DNA of 64,000 nucleotides. Source: Solobacterium sp. GTDB taxonomy: Bacteria > Bacillota_I > Bacilli_A > Erysipelotrichales > Erysipelotrichaceae. A model generated the notes under the pieces. That model worked only from the letters and a program-made list of their open reading frames with translations. It was not told the origin of the DNA and did no database searches. Shown one piece after another: positions 7,778 to 15,555 of the stretch. Location of the stretch: assembly GCA_017432325.1 (NCBI GenBank), contig JAFRJJ010000082.1, positions 1-64,000 of the forward strand. The letters are read 5' to 3'. A program made the position numbers and the translations under genes. Positions within the stretch are counted from its first letter, which is position 1. Every line of letters begins with the position of its first letter.

Positions 7778-9445
7778 ATGAAACAAATGAAGAAATTAGC
7801 AGGAATGATCCTGACAGCAGCGACCGTACTTTCATTCGCAGGATGCTCTTCCACAGAGCCTGCGGTTTCCGATCCTACATCGACCCCCGCATCCGGCAAT
7901 AAAATGGCAATTGCCGTTCCCGGTCAGTTCACGACAATGGATCCCGGACTGAATACGGAAACCAACAACAGCTATGTCCTGTCGCATCTTTACAGCGCCA
8001 TGTTCCAGAGAGATACAAGCGGAGCGATCGTACCGATGCTGGCGGAAGACTATGATGTTTCCGAAGACGGCCTGGTCTATACGTTCTATCTGAAAGACGG
8101 CATAAAATGGAGTGACGGAACTCCGATCACTGCCCAGGATTTTGAATATACATATCTGAGAAACCTGTCCTACGGCGCAGACAACGCGTTTGCCGTATAC
8201 AACCTCCAGCAGTACATTGCCGGAGCTGCCGAATACAGTGAAAAAGCAATGCTGGTTCCTGACTTTGACTGCACGAAGGAAGATCACAGTGAAGTCGGTG
8301 TCAAGGCGATCGATGATAAAACATTTGAACTGACACTGAAGATGCCGTGCTCCTACCTGACGCTTCTCATGTGCTCAGGCGCATGGGAACCGCTGCCGCA
8401 GAGCACACCTCAGCATACTTCCGCATGGTCACTGAACGCAGACGTTGTTACAAGCGGACCGTACACACTGACAGAGCTGAATATCAATGAAAAAGCAGTC
8501 GCAGTCAAGAATGAAAACTACTATGACGCAGACAGCATCACAATGGATGAGATCTCATTCATCATTATGCCCGACCAGTCTTCACAGTCCATGGCATTTG
8601 AAGCTGGCGAGATCGATGTCGCTCTGAGCGTTTCCAACGAAACAGCAACCAACTACATGGGAAGCGCAGAACTGTTCTCCTATATCGCTCCGACAACATA
8701 CTGTGTATCATTCAATACCGGTGTAAACGGTCCTGAATGGGCAAAGGACCTCAACGTCAGAAAAGCACTGGCAAAAGCAGTCGACACGGATTCGATCGTT
8801 GAAGTACTCGGCGGCAGTGATTTCTTCCAGAAACTGCAGGGCTTCGTACCTTCCGGCGTACCCGGCGAAAAGGGTGACTTCAGGGCAGAAGGCGACGCGC
8901 TGAAAGACAGCTATGAACTTGCGTATGATCCTGAAGAAGCAGTCAAGCTCCTGGCAGAAGCAGGATACGATGAATCAAATCCTCTGCATATCGTTTACAG
9001 ATATTCCAACAGCGGAAACAACGCGGATCTCGCAACGATCCTTGAGGAACAGTGGGCAGCGGTCGGTGTTGAAGTAGACTTCAGTGCTCTTGAATCCGGC
9101 GTTTACTGGGATCAGTTCGACCAGGGTCTGTTTGAACTCTGCAGATACGGTCTTGGAACGACCCACCCGATCACGGCACTTGATGTCTGGACAACAGACA
9201 TGCAGGTCGTACCGGCAGTTTCCGATGAAAAGTTCGACCAGCTGATGCTTGACGCGAAATGGGCAGGCTCTGTTGCCGAAGCACTTGATATCTGTCACGA
9301 AGCAGAAGACTACCTGGTCAATGACATGGCATATATCGTTCCGCTTTATCAGCCGAAGAATTCCATCCTTGTACAGGATAGTCTTTCCGGCGTTGAACTG
9401 CACGGTTCCACACTTTACTGGGGCCACTGCACCAACAGCAAATAA
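7778..9445 (+). CDS. Oligopeptide-binding lipoprotein (SBP family 5)
   Basis: This extracytoplasmic peptide-binding protein of an ABC importer is of the OppA/DppA type. The start at 7778 follows AAGGAGA with good spacing and gives 555 aa. ATGs at 7748 and 7775 are in frame, and 7748 is coupled to the mini-ORF. The signal peptide ends in a lipobox with Cys23 (LSFAGC). The mature part shows family 5 features: the FTTMDPGL-type start, DYDVSEDGLVYTFYLKDGIKWSDGTPITAQD, and VRKALAKAVD in the second lobe. No permease or ATPase genes lie nearby, so it must feed a transporter encoded elsewhere. Control by the T-box suggests import of peptides or amino acids when one aminoacyl-tRNA runs low. Confidence 0.9.
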   Translation: MKQMKKLAGMILTAATVLSFAGCSSTEPAVSDPTSTPASGNKMAIAVPGQFTTMDPGLNTETNNSYVLSHLYSAMFQRDTSGAIVPMLAEDYDVSEDGLVYTFYLKDGIKWSDGTPITAQDFEYTYLRNLSYGADNAFAVYNLQQYIAGAAEYSEKAMLVPDFDCTKEDHSEVGVKAIDDKTFELTLKMPCSYLTLLMCSGAWEPLPQSTPQHTSAWSLNADVVTSGPYTLTELNINEKAVAVKNENYYDADSITMDEISFIIMPDQSSQSMAFEAGEIDVALSVSNETATNYMGSAELFSYIAPTTYCVSFNTGVNGPEWAKDLNVRKALAKAVDTDSIVEVLGGSDFFQKLQGFVPSGVPGEKGDFRAEGDALKDSYELAYDPEEAVKLLAEAGYDESNPLHIVYRYSNSGNNADLATILEEQWAAVGVEVDFSALESGVYWDQFDQGLFELCRYGLGTTHPITALDVWTTDMQVVPAVSDEKFDQLMLDAKWAGSVAEALDICHEAEDYLVNDMAYIVPLYQPKNSILVQDSLSGVELHGSTLYWGHCTNSK

Positions 9446-9470
9446 TCCCCCGCATATATAACCACCCATC

Positions 9471-9495
9471 ACGGCGCCATGTGCGCCGTTTTTGT
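9471..9495 (+). terminator. Terminator of the peptide-binding protein gene
   Basis: ACGGCGC (9471-9477) and GCGCCGT (9483-9489) pair and TTTTTG follows. Confidence 0.88.
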
Positions 9496-9501
9496 CTGCG
9501 T

Positions 9502-9536
9502 ATGAAAAAACAGCCGGATCTCATACCCGGCTGTGA
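9502..9536 (-). terminator. Terminator of the small membrane protein gene
   Basis: CAGCCGG (9511-9517) and CCGGCTG (9527-9533) pair. Read leftward the stem is followed by TTTTTTC. Confidence 0.82.
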
Positions 9537-9549
9537 ACAGACAATCAGC

Positions 9550-9732
9550 TTACTGATCCTGTCCGCTGTCTTCGCTGCTGTCTTCAGGCTGACCATCCTT
9601 TTTGGATTTTTCCCTGTCTTCCAGCATTTTTTCCGTAGCTTCCGCAAGTTTCACGGAAGATACATACGTAGCGGCAGATATAACTGCTGTTGCGGCAGCT
9701 ACCACCGCAATTTTCAATAAACGTCTCAGCAT
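9550..9732 (-). CDS. Small single-pass membrane protein, unknown function
   Basis: This 60-aa protein has an AAAGGAGAG ribosome-binding site just ahead of its ATG and its own terminator, so it is probably a real gene. The N-terminal half is one hydrophobic helix (about residues 5-28, Ala- and Val-rich) after a short LRRLLK positive patch. The C-terminal half is highly charged and acidic (Glu, Asp, Lys, Gln, Ser), so it is predicted to be inner-membrane anchored with a soluble tail. I recognise no family. It is convergent with the peptide-binding protein gene and downstream of the oxidoreductase gene on the same strand. Confidence 0.62.
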   Translation of the reverse strand: MLRRLLKIAVVAAATAVISAATYVSSVKLAEATEKMLEDREKSKKDGQPEDSSEDSGQDQ

Positions 9733-9817
9733 AATCTCTCCTTTGACTATCGGTCAAAAATAATATAGATCAAATGTTCCGCAGAAATATGTGAAGAAAA
9801 GCAGGAAAGTTTAAGAT

Positions 9818-10786
9818 TTACGGACGCTCTGCTTCCCACTGCCTGTACAGACCTTCACATATGCCGATATAACGCCCGCTGCTGGAAACAGGTGTCACAG
9901 GACTCTGCAGACGTCCTTCCCTGATCAGGCTGCAGTAGTGTTCCAGCTCATACCGGAATTCATACCGGCAGGGATAGGAGATGGTCTCTTTCAGCACATC
10001 CCCCTCATAAACATACGCTTCAGAAGCTTTCCAATAGTCCGGAACCTCGATCCTTCCATGATCGAGATATATGGTCAGGCCGTTGGAGAACAGCACCCTG
10101 GACGATACGAAGAGGGATGCTAGAATATTGCTCTCCGTCACCGCACTGAGGGAGCACTGGTCTTCAACCGACGGTCCGTATGTGGCTGACCCGCTGCAGG
10201 ATGCGATCTTTCCTGCCAGGAACTCTGTCATGTGGAAGAAATATGCTTCATTGCCGTAAAGAACACCGCCGCCTGCCTCTTTTTCCGTATTCCAGCCTGC
10301 TATGTATGAACCGCCAGTATAGGACTGCCGGAGATGCATGAATCTGATCTCACCAAGGGTTTTCCTGTCAATGATCTTTTTGATGTCCGCAAAGACAGGC
10401 AGAAAAGGGGTCTTGACAGCTTCGGTAATGAACAGTCCTTTTTCTTCTGCCAGCTGTGCCAGCCTGACAGCCTGTTCTTCATGAAGCACAAACGGTTTCT
10501 CCATGATGACGTGCTTTCCCGCCAGCAGGGACCGTTCAGCCCACTGGAAATGCAGGCTGTTGATCAGCGGGATATAGACAGCCTCAACGGTACTGTCTTC
10601 CAGCAGTTCTTCATAACTTCCGTATACCTGAGGGATGTTCAGCTCCAGAGCAGTCTTCTGAGCTTTTTCAAGCGACCTGGAAGCGATCGCCGCAGCTTCT
10701 CCCAGACCGCACAGCTCCAGTCCCCTGACGAAGCGGGGGACGATGGAAGCGCATGACATGATTCCGAATCGTATTTTATTGTTCAT
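9818..10786 (-). CDS. Gfo/Idh/MocA family NAD(P)-dependent oxidoreductase
   Basis: This cytosolic dehydrogenase of the Gfo/Idh/MocA family acts on sugars, inositols or related polyols, 322 aa. The start at 10786 is preceded by AGAGAGG; the open frame extends further upstream without support. The N-terminal Rossmann strand reads FGIMSCASIVPRFVRG, a variant of the usual GxGxxA fingerprint. The family EKP motif is present (HVIMEKPFVLHEEQA), followed by the alpha/beta sheet domain with the YTGGSYIAGWNTEKEAGGGVLYGNEAYFFHM-type pocket. It is divergent from the hflK transcript, with a palindrome between them. The substrate is not predictable. Confidence 0.87.
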   Translation of the reverse strand: MNNKIRFGIMSCASIVPRFVRGLELCGLGEAAAIASRSLEKAQKTALELNIPQVYGSYEELLEDSTVEAVYIPLINSLHFQWAERSLLAGKHVIMEKPFVLHEEQAVRLAQLAEEKGLFITEAVKTPFLPVFADIKKIIDRKTLGEIRFMHLRQSYTGGSYIAGWNTEKEAGGGVLYGNEAYFFHMTEFLAGKIASCSGSATYGPSVEDQCSLSAVTESNILASLFVSSRVLFSNGLTIYLDHGRIEVPDYWKASEAYVYEGDVLKETISYPCRYEFRYELEHYCSLIREGRLQSPVTPVSSSGRYIGICEGLYRQWEAERP

Positions 10787-10885
10787 ATGCAACGATGCCT
10801 CTCTGTAATTATTGTAAGCATGACTGCCGGTATTTTCACCGGATGTACTCTCAAGGTGCACCGGAACAGTGTATGCACATGTAAT

Positions 10886-10899
10886 GTGAATTAATTCAC
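10886..10899. promoter_or_regulatory. Perfect 14-bp palindrome, candidate operator
   Basis: GTGAATTAATTCAC ends 8 bp before the -35 of the hflK promoter, in the divergent region shared with the oxidoreductase gene. It could bind a dimeric regulator of either gene; this is inferred from symmetry and position. Confidence 0.45.
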
Positions 10900-10907
10900 T
10901 AAATGTA

Positions 10908-10935
10908 TTGACAGGGCGTACGAATCTGTTATGAT
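10908..10935 (+). promoter_or_regulatory. Strong promoter of the hflK-hflC transcript
   Basis: A consensus TTGACA (10908-10913) and TATGAT (10930-10935) are 16 bp apart. Transcription should start near 10942, just before the riboswitch. Confidence 0.85.
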
Positions 10936-10943
10936 GATATCAG

Positions 10944-11106
10944 TAATGAGGGAGTAACGTGCGGGAGACATCCGCAGAGCAGATCACCATCACGGCTGAC
11001 GCCTGGTCTGCTCATGATTGTGAGACTCATACATAGCATATTGAACTGTGTATGAGAACAGATCGCTTGTAATCAGGATACAGTTCAATACTGTATCTGT
11101 TTTTTT
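10944..11106 (+). ncRNA. yybP-ykoY type (Mn2+) riboswitch with terminator switch
   Basis: P1 pairs ATGAG (10946-10950) with CTCAT (11026-11030). Its 5' arm is followed directly by GGAGTA and its 3' arm is preceded by GAGA, the hallmark layout of yybP-ykoY. Internal CTGACGCCTGG lies at 10995-11005. The expression platform has a terminator, GATACAG (11077-11083)/CTGTATC (11091-11097) plus T-run. An exclusive antiterminator pairs ATTGAACTGT (11040-11049) with ACAGTTCAAT (11080-11089). CTCATACA (11026-11033) can pair with TGTATGAG (11049-11056), competing with P1. The logic predicts that Mn2+-stabilised P1 favours antitermination, so metal turns hflKC on. Confidence 0.82.
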
Positions 11107-11116
11107 GGAGGTAAAC

Positions 11117-12106
11117 ATGAACAGAAACATCTTTGAAACATTCAAAAGGGGCGCAGAGTTCACCGGACCGCGTCAGGCACCTGACCTGAAGCAGCTCGGC
11201 AAGAAAGTCGTCCCGCTGCTGGTCGTTATCTTTGTACTGATGGCGGGAATGTCTTCCTTCTACAGCGTCAGTGAAGATGAACAGGCTGTTGTGACAATGT
11301 TCGGCAAGGTCCAGAGAGTTGACTCGGCAGGCTTCCACTTCAAGATTCCGTTCGCGGAGCGTGTGACGAAGGTTGATATGACGACACACGGTTTCGGCAT
11401 CGGCTATCAGGTGGAAGGCGGCGGACAGAACATCGATATCGATTCTGACGCCAAGATGATTACATCGGACTTCAACCTGATCAACATCGACTTCTACCTG
11501 GAATACAAGGTCAGTGATCCCATTGCCTATCTGTTCAATACAAACAATCCGGAACTGATCCTTGCAAACGAAGCGTTATCCTGCATCAGGGCGACTGTGA
11601 CCGACTATCCGGTCGATGAAGTCATGACGACCGGCAAAGGCCAGATCCAGCAGGAGATCCGGGAAATGCTCGCGAAAGAGCTGTCTGAAAAGCAGATCGG
11701 CATGCAGATCGTGAATGTCTCCGTGCAGGATTCCGAACCTCCGACACGTGAAGTTGCCCAGGCATTCAAAGCAGTCGAAACAGCCAGACAGGGCAAAGAA
11801 ACAGCGGTCAATGACGCCAACCGCTACAGGAATGAACAGATCCCGTACGCGGAGGCAGAGGCAGACCGCATCATACAGGCAGCCGAGGCCGACAAAGCCG
11901 CAAGAATTGCCGAAGCGGAAGGCCAGGCAGCCAGATTCGTCAAAATGTATGAAGAATACCAGAAGTTCCCGCTGATCACCAAGAAGAGAATGTTCTATGA
12001 GACGATGGAAGAAGTGCTTCCCGACCTCAAGATCATTGTGACAGACGGAAATACACAGACACTGATGCCGCTGGAAAGCTTCAACGCGGCAGGAGGTACG
12101 AACTGA
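11117..12106 (+). CDS. hflK: HflK-like SPFH/prohibitin membrane protein
   Basis: With HflC this subunit builds the large membrane microdomain cage that regulates the FtsH protease in other bacteria. The start at 11117 follows GGAGG and gives 329 aa. It has a short cytosolic lead, one membrane segment (about residues 32-52), then the SPFH/Band 7 domain beginning SVSEDEQAVVTMFGKVQRV, and a long coiled coil rich in Ala, Glu and Arg (about residues 205-275). The C-terminus contains FPLITKKRMFYETMEEVLP. It is followed after one base by hflC. Upstream lies the Mn2+-type riboswitch, an unusual controller for this pair. Confidence 0.9.
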   Translation: MNRNIFETFKRGAEFTGPRQAPDLKQLGKKVVPLLVVIFVLMAGMSSFYSVSEDEQAVVTMFGKVQRVDSAGFHFKIPFAERVTKVDMTTHGFGIGYQVEGGGQNIDIDSDAKMITSDFNLINIDFYLEYKVSDPIAYLFNTNNPELILANEALSCIRATVTDYPVDEVMTTGKGQIQQEIREMLAKELSEKQIGMQIVNVSVQDSEPPTREVAQAFKAVETARQGKETAVNDANRYRNEQIPYAEAEADRIIQAAEADKAARIAEAEGQAARFVKMYEEYQKFPLITKKRMFYETMEEVLPDLKIIVTDGNTQTLMPLESFNAAGGTN

Positions 12107-12107
12107 T

Positions 12108-12968
12108 ATGAAAAAAGCATTGAAATATATCGCGGTCCTGGCAATGCTGCTGATCGCTTCATCTTCAGCCTACACGGTCGAACTGAATGAATACGCAGTT
12201 ATCAGACAGCTCGGAAGAATCGTTAAGACCGAAGATTCACCGGGTCTGAAATTCCGCATTCCGTTCCTGCAGACGTCCGAGATCATCTCGGCAAGAACGA
12301 TCCTGTATGATATTCCGGCATCGGATGTCATCACACGTGACAAGAAATCCATGATCGCGGACAACTTCGTCCTCTGGAGAGTCACTGATCCGCAGGCATA
12401 CATCAGAACGCTGAACGCATCCGCCAACCGTGCGGAAGAACGTATCGAAGCTGCTGTATACAACGCGCTGAAGAATACGATCTCCTCCATGAACCAGGAT
12501 GACATCATCGCCGCAACAGGTGAGCGTATGACAACCATGATCACAAAGGAAGCCAATTCCGATATCGGACAGTACGGTATCGAGATCGTCACATCCCAGA
12601 TCAAGATCCTCGGACTGCCGAGCGATAACGAATCTGCGGTCTACGAACGCATGATCTCAGAACGAAACAACATCGCAGCCAGCTATACCGCAAGCGGCGC
12701 TTCTGAAGCTCAGAAGATCCGCAATAAGACCGACAGGGAAGTCACTGTCCTGAAAGCGGAGGCACAAAGGCAGGCGGCGATCCTCAGAGCGGAAGGCGAA
12801 GAGGAATATATGAAGATCCTGCAGGATGCCTACAATACACCGGAAAAGGCAGAATTCTATGAATATGCAAGATCACTGGACGCATTGAAAGAATCCATGC
12901 ACGGCGACAACAAAACGATCATACTGGATAAAGATTCCGAACTGGCGAAAGTACTGTACGGAAACTGA
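12108..12968 (+). CDS. hflC: HflC-like SPFH/prohibitin membrane protein
   Basis: This partner of HflK has 286 aa. It opens with an uncleaved membrane segment (about residues 5-25), then the Band 7 domain starting with VELNEYAVIRQLGRIVKTEDSPGLKFRIPF, and a coiled coil ending before ILDKDSELAKVLYGN. The motif RTILYDIPASDVITRDKKSM is typical of HflC. Its ribosome-binding site, GGAGG, lies inside the last codons of hflK, so the two are cotranslated in fixed ratio. A terminator follows at 12974. Confidence 0.9.
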   Translation: MKKALKYIAVLAMLLIASSSAYTVELNEYAVIRQLGRIVKTEDSPGLKFRIPFLQTSEIISARTILYDIPASDVITRDKKSMIADNFVLWRVTDPQAYIRTLNASANRAEERIEAAVYNALKNTISSMNQDDIIAATGERMTTMITKEANSDIGQYGIEIVTSQIKILGLPSDNESAVYERMISERNNIAASYTASGASEAQKIRNKTDREVTVLKAEAQRQAAILRAEGEEEYMKILQDAYNTPEKAEFYEYARSLDALKESMHGDNKTIILDKDSELAKVLYGN

Positions 12969-12973
12969 TGCAA

Positions 12974-12997
12974 AGGCGGGAGTGATCCCGCTTTTGT
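12974..12997 (+). terminator. Terminator of hflKC
   Basis: GCGGG (12976-12980) and CCCGC (12987-12991) pair and TTTTG follows. Confidence 0.78.
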
Positions 12998-13054
12998 TAT
13001 GGTACGATGAATGCAGTGAAATACTGCCATACGTCAAATCAGGAGGGCCAAACA

Positions 13055-13630
13055 ATGGATCAGAGGGAATTTCTGGATATACTGCACACAGCGGAACGTC
13101 TGAAGGACGCGGAACGTCACTGCACCACAACAAACGGAAGAAGGGAAAGCGTAGCCGAACACAGCTGGCGGATCTCCCTGATGGCATTCCTGCTTGAGGA
13201 TGTGTTTCCTGAAGCTGACATTAACAAAGTAATAAGGATGTGCCTGATCCACGATCTAGGAGAATGCTTTACCGGCGACATCCCGACCTTCCTGAAGACA
13301 TCCGCGGACCGCAGGACGGAAGATGAACTGCTGAACGACTGGGTGGCATCACTTCCGCAGGAAGTATCCGTACGAATGGCAGACCTGTATGCTGAGATGG
13401 AAGCACAGCAGACGCCTGAGGCAAAGATCTATAAAGCGCTGGACAAGCTGGAGGCATTGATCCAGCATAACGAGTCGCCGATCGGTACATGGTCGGATAA
13501 CGAATATGAACTGAACAAAACATACGCGTTCGATACGGTCGCTTTTTCTCCATGGCTGAAGGAACTGCGGCAGGAGGTCCTGAAGGATACGCTGGACAAG
13601 ATCGAACATGAAACAGGAGGCCTGAAATGA
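13055..13630 (+). CDS. HD-domain hydrolase (HDDC2/YfbR-like nucleotidase)
   Basis: This 191-aa cytosolic metal-dependent phosphohydrolase starts after AGGAGG. The HD domain metal ligands are visible as AEHSWR (first His), LIHDLGE (His-Asp) and a later Asp near [11 protein letters not shown]. Members of the HDDC2/YfbR group dephosphorylate deoxynucleoside 5'-monophosphates, which would suit the nucleotide salvage capacity seen elsewhere in the window. It overlaps msrB by four bases (ATGA), so the two form an operon. The exact substrate is inferred from the family. Confidence 0.85.
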   Translation: MDQREFLDILHTAERLKDAERHCTTTNGRRESVAEHSWRISLMAFLLEDVFPEADINKVIRMCLIHDLGECFTGDIPTFLKTSADRRTEDELLNDWVASLPQEVSVRMADLYAEMEAQQTPEAKIYKALDKLEALIQHNESPIGTWSDNEYELNKTYAFDTVAFSPWLKELRQEVLKDTLDKIEHETGGLK

Positions 13631-14076
13631 ACGGTGACCGGCAAAAAGAAACGGAGCAGGAACTGAGGAAACGCATCGGGGACCTTTCCTATGAAGTGAC
13701 GCAGAATGCTGCAACGGAATATCCGTTTACCGGAAAGTATGATGATCTCTTTGAAAAAGGCCTCTACGTGGATATCGTCAGCGGGGAGCCTATGTTTACA
13801 TCGATGGACAAATACAATTCCGGCTGCGGATGGCCTGCTTTTACCAGGCCGGTCAGAGAAGACGCTGTTGTTGAGCGCAGGGATCTCAGCCACGGGATGA
13901 TCCGGACAGAGGTCCGGTCAGGGTCAGGCTCGCATCTCGGTCATGTATTCAATGACGGTCCGGCAGAATACGGCGGTCTGCGCTACTGCATCAATTCCGC
14001 TTCACTGCGGTTTATCCCGTATGAAGAACTGGAGGAACAGGGTTATGGCGCGTATCTGCACCTGTTCCGGAAATGA
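13627..14076 (+). CDS. msrB: Peptide methionine-(R)-S-oxide reductase
   Basis: MsrB reduces the R isomer of methionine sulfoxide in oxidised proteins. The 149 aa contain [18 protein letters not shown] and [11 protein letters not shown], in which the Cys is the catalytic residue. The CxxC zinc pairs found in many MsrB proteins are absent ([14 protein letters not shown] region), so this is the metal-free form. There is no MsrA domain fused. It is translationally coupled to the HD hydrolase gene upstream. Confidence 0.95.
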   Translation: MNGDRQKETEQELRKRIGDLSYEVTQNAATEYPFTGKYDDLFEKGLYVDIVSGEPMFTSMDKYNSGCGWPAFTRPVREDAVVERRDLSHGMIRTEVRSGSGSHLGHVFNDGPAEYGGLRYCINSASLRFIPYEELEEQGYGAYLHLFRK

Positions 14077-14218
14077 TTTGCTCTCCCGGAATGCATATAA
14101 GGCATCTCTGTAAATCTGATATACCGTTTTTACATTCAGATCACTTTGTATATTCAATTTCACCGCATCTGTGTTTCTTTATTGCGTGTTATACTGACAG
14201 ATATAGGAGTTCGTTATT

Positions 14219-15349
14219 ATGAACCGGATCAAGGACCTGCTGGAAAAAAGATGGTTTGCAAATCTGGCCGCTGTCTGCGGCGGGGTTTTGCTGTATATGG
14301 TGCTGACGCATTTTGCCGAGATCTTTTCATGGATGTCAGGGGTGGTCAAGATATTTGAGCCTGTGCTGGCCGGCATCATCATGGCTTATCTGCTGGAACC
14401 GGCAGTCAGGTTCTTTGAACAGAAAGTATTCACCACAGTGCCTGAAAGCAGGGCAAGGATGCTGAGTGTTACTTCAGCATTCGTATGTCTTCTGCTGATC
14501 ATCATAGGCGCTTTCGGAATCATCATCCCGGCTGTTGTCAGCAGTGTCAGCTCGCTTGTTTCGGTGATGTCTGAAGAATCAGCCATAGACAACCTGATCA
14601 ACAGCCTGAACAAACTCGGAATGGATCTCCACCTGGACCTGACGATGCTGACAAGCTATCTGGATCAGGGTGTTGATGTGATCGTCGATTATATCAAGGA
14701 CAATGCTTCCCAGATCGTGAATACGACGATCAACATCGGCAATACGATCGTCAATATCGTGATCGGCCTGATCATCGCGTTGTACCTGCTGCTCGATAAA
14801 AAACGGATCATGGGCAGCGTTGCTGAATTCAGACAGGCACTTCTCTCACAGGAGACTTTTAACAAGCACAATGCGTTTCTGCTGCGCTGTCATGAGATCC
14901 TGATCTCATATATCGGGTGCAACCTCCTGGACGGTCTGATCGTTGGTGTCATCAATGCCATTGTGATGATGATGCTCGGAATACCGTATATTGCGCTGGT
15001 ATCGGTCGTTGTCGGCGTGACGAACCTGCTGCCGACATTCGGTCCGATCATAGGCGCGGTGATCGGTTCTGTCATCCTGGTATTTGACAGTCCGATGAAT
15101 GCCCTGTATTTCCTGATCCTGACTATCATCCTGCAGACGATTGACGGGTACTTCATCAAGCCGAAGATGTTCGGCAATACGCTTGGTATCCCGGCTGTCC
15201 TGACGCTGATCTCCACGATCATTCTGGGAAAGATCTACGGCGCAGCAGGCATCCTGCTCGCAGTACCCGCCATGGCGATCGTGATGTTCCTGTACCGCGA
15301 ACATTTCCTGCCCTGGCTCGGAAAGCGGAATGATCGCCTGAAAAACTGA
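14219..15349 (+). CDS. AI-2E family transporter (PerM/YtvI-like)
   Basis: This 376-aa polytopic membrane protein of the AI-2E transporter family has about eight hydrophobic segments. The conserved region IPYIALVSVVVGVTNLLPTFGPIIGAVIG and the late IDGYFIKPKMFG box are the family signature. Members are called autoinducer-2 exporters, but many are Na+/H+ antiporters or have unknown substrates, so the role is open. The start follows TAGGAG. A TATACT at 14190-14195 is a plausible -10. It is monocistronic, just ahead of the nucleoside operon. Confidence 0.9.
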   Translation: MNRIKDLLEKRWFANLAAVCGGVLLYMVLTHFAEIFSWMSGVVKIFEPVLAGIIMAYLLEPAVRFFEQKVFTTVPESRARMLSVTSAFVCLLLIIIGAFGIIIPAVVSSVSSLVSVMSEESAIDNLINSLNKLGMDLHLDLTMLTSYLDQGVDVIVDYIKDNASQIVNTTINIGNTIVNIVIGLIIALYLLLDKKRIMGSVAEFRQALLSQETFNKHNAFLLRCHEILISYIGCNLLDGLIVGVINAIVMMMLGIPYIALVSVVVGVTNLLPTFGPIIGAVIGSVILVFDSPMNALYFLILTIILQTIDGYFIKPKMFGNTLGIPAVLTLISTIILGKIYGAAGILLAVPAMAIVMFLYREHFLPWLGKRNDRLKN

Positions 15350-15381
15350 TCTTTTACAGGGCAGACTTGCTGTAAATATTA

Positions 15382-15400
15382 TGGCAGATTGAATCTGTCA
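15382..15400. promoter_or_regulatory. Near-perfect 19-bp inverted repeat
   Basis: TGGCAGATT and AATCTGTCA flank a central G, with one G-T mismatch. There is no loop and no T-run, so it looks like a protein-binding site and not a terminator. It lies about 95 bp upstream of the -10 of the nucleoside operon. Confidence 0.35.
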
Positions 15401-15494
15401 GCCTTGTTAAAAGTCAATATGTGATTATTGTGTGACATGAAATGATTTTTATAAATTATCAATTGTAGTTATAGAAGTTTTGTTTCGAGTCAAT

Positions 15495-15500
15495 TATAAT
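15495..15500 (+). promoter_or_regulatory. -10 element of the nucleoside uptake operon
   Basis: A perfect TATAAT lies 55 bp before the BMP gene; no convincing -35 is seen at 16-18 bp, which suggests an activator-dependent or weak promoter. Confidence 0.5.
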
Positions 15501-15555
15501 TACCTTGCTTTAGTTTAAGCAGTAGGCATGCATGCTTACAGATTGGAAGGTTAAA

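Noticed and set aside
15350..15555. Purine or 2'-deoxyguanosine riboswitch in front of the nucleoside operon
   Set aside because: I looked for the conserved three-way junction with its TATA/ATGG and CTAC-type sequences and did not find it. Only an inverted repeat and a -10 are visible.
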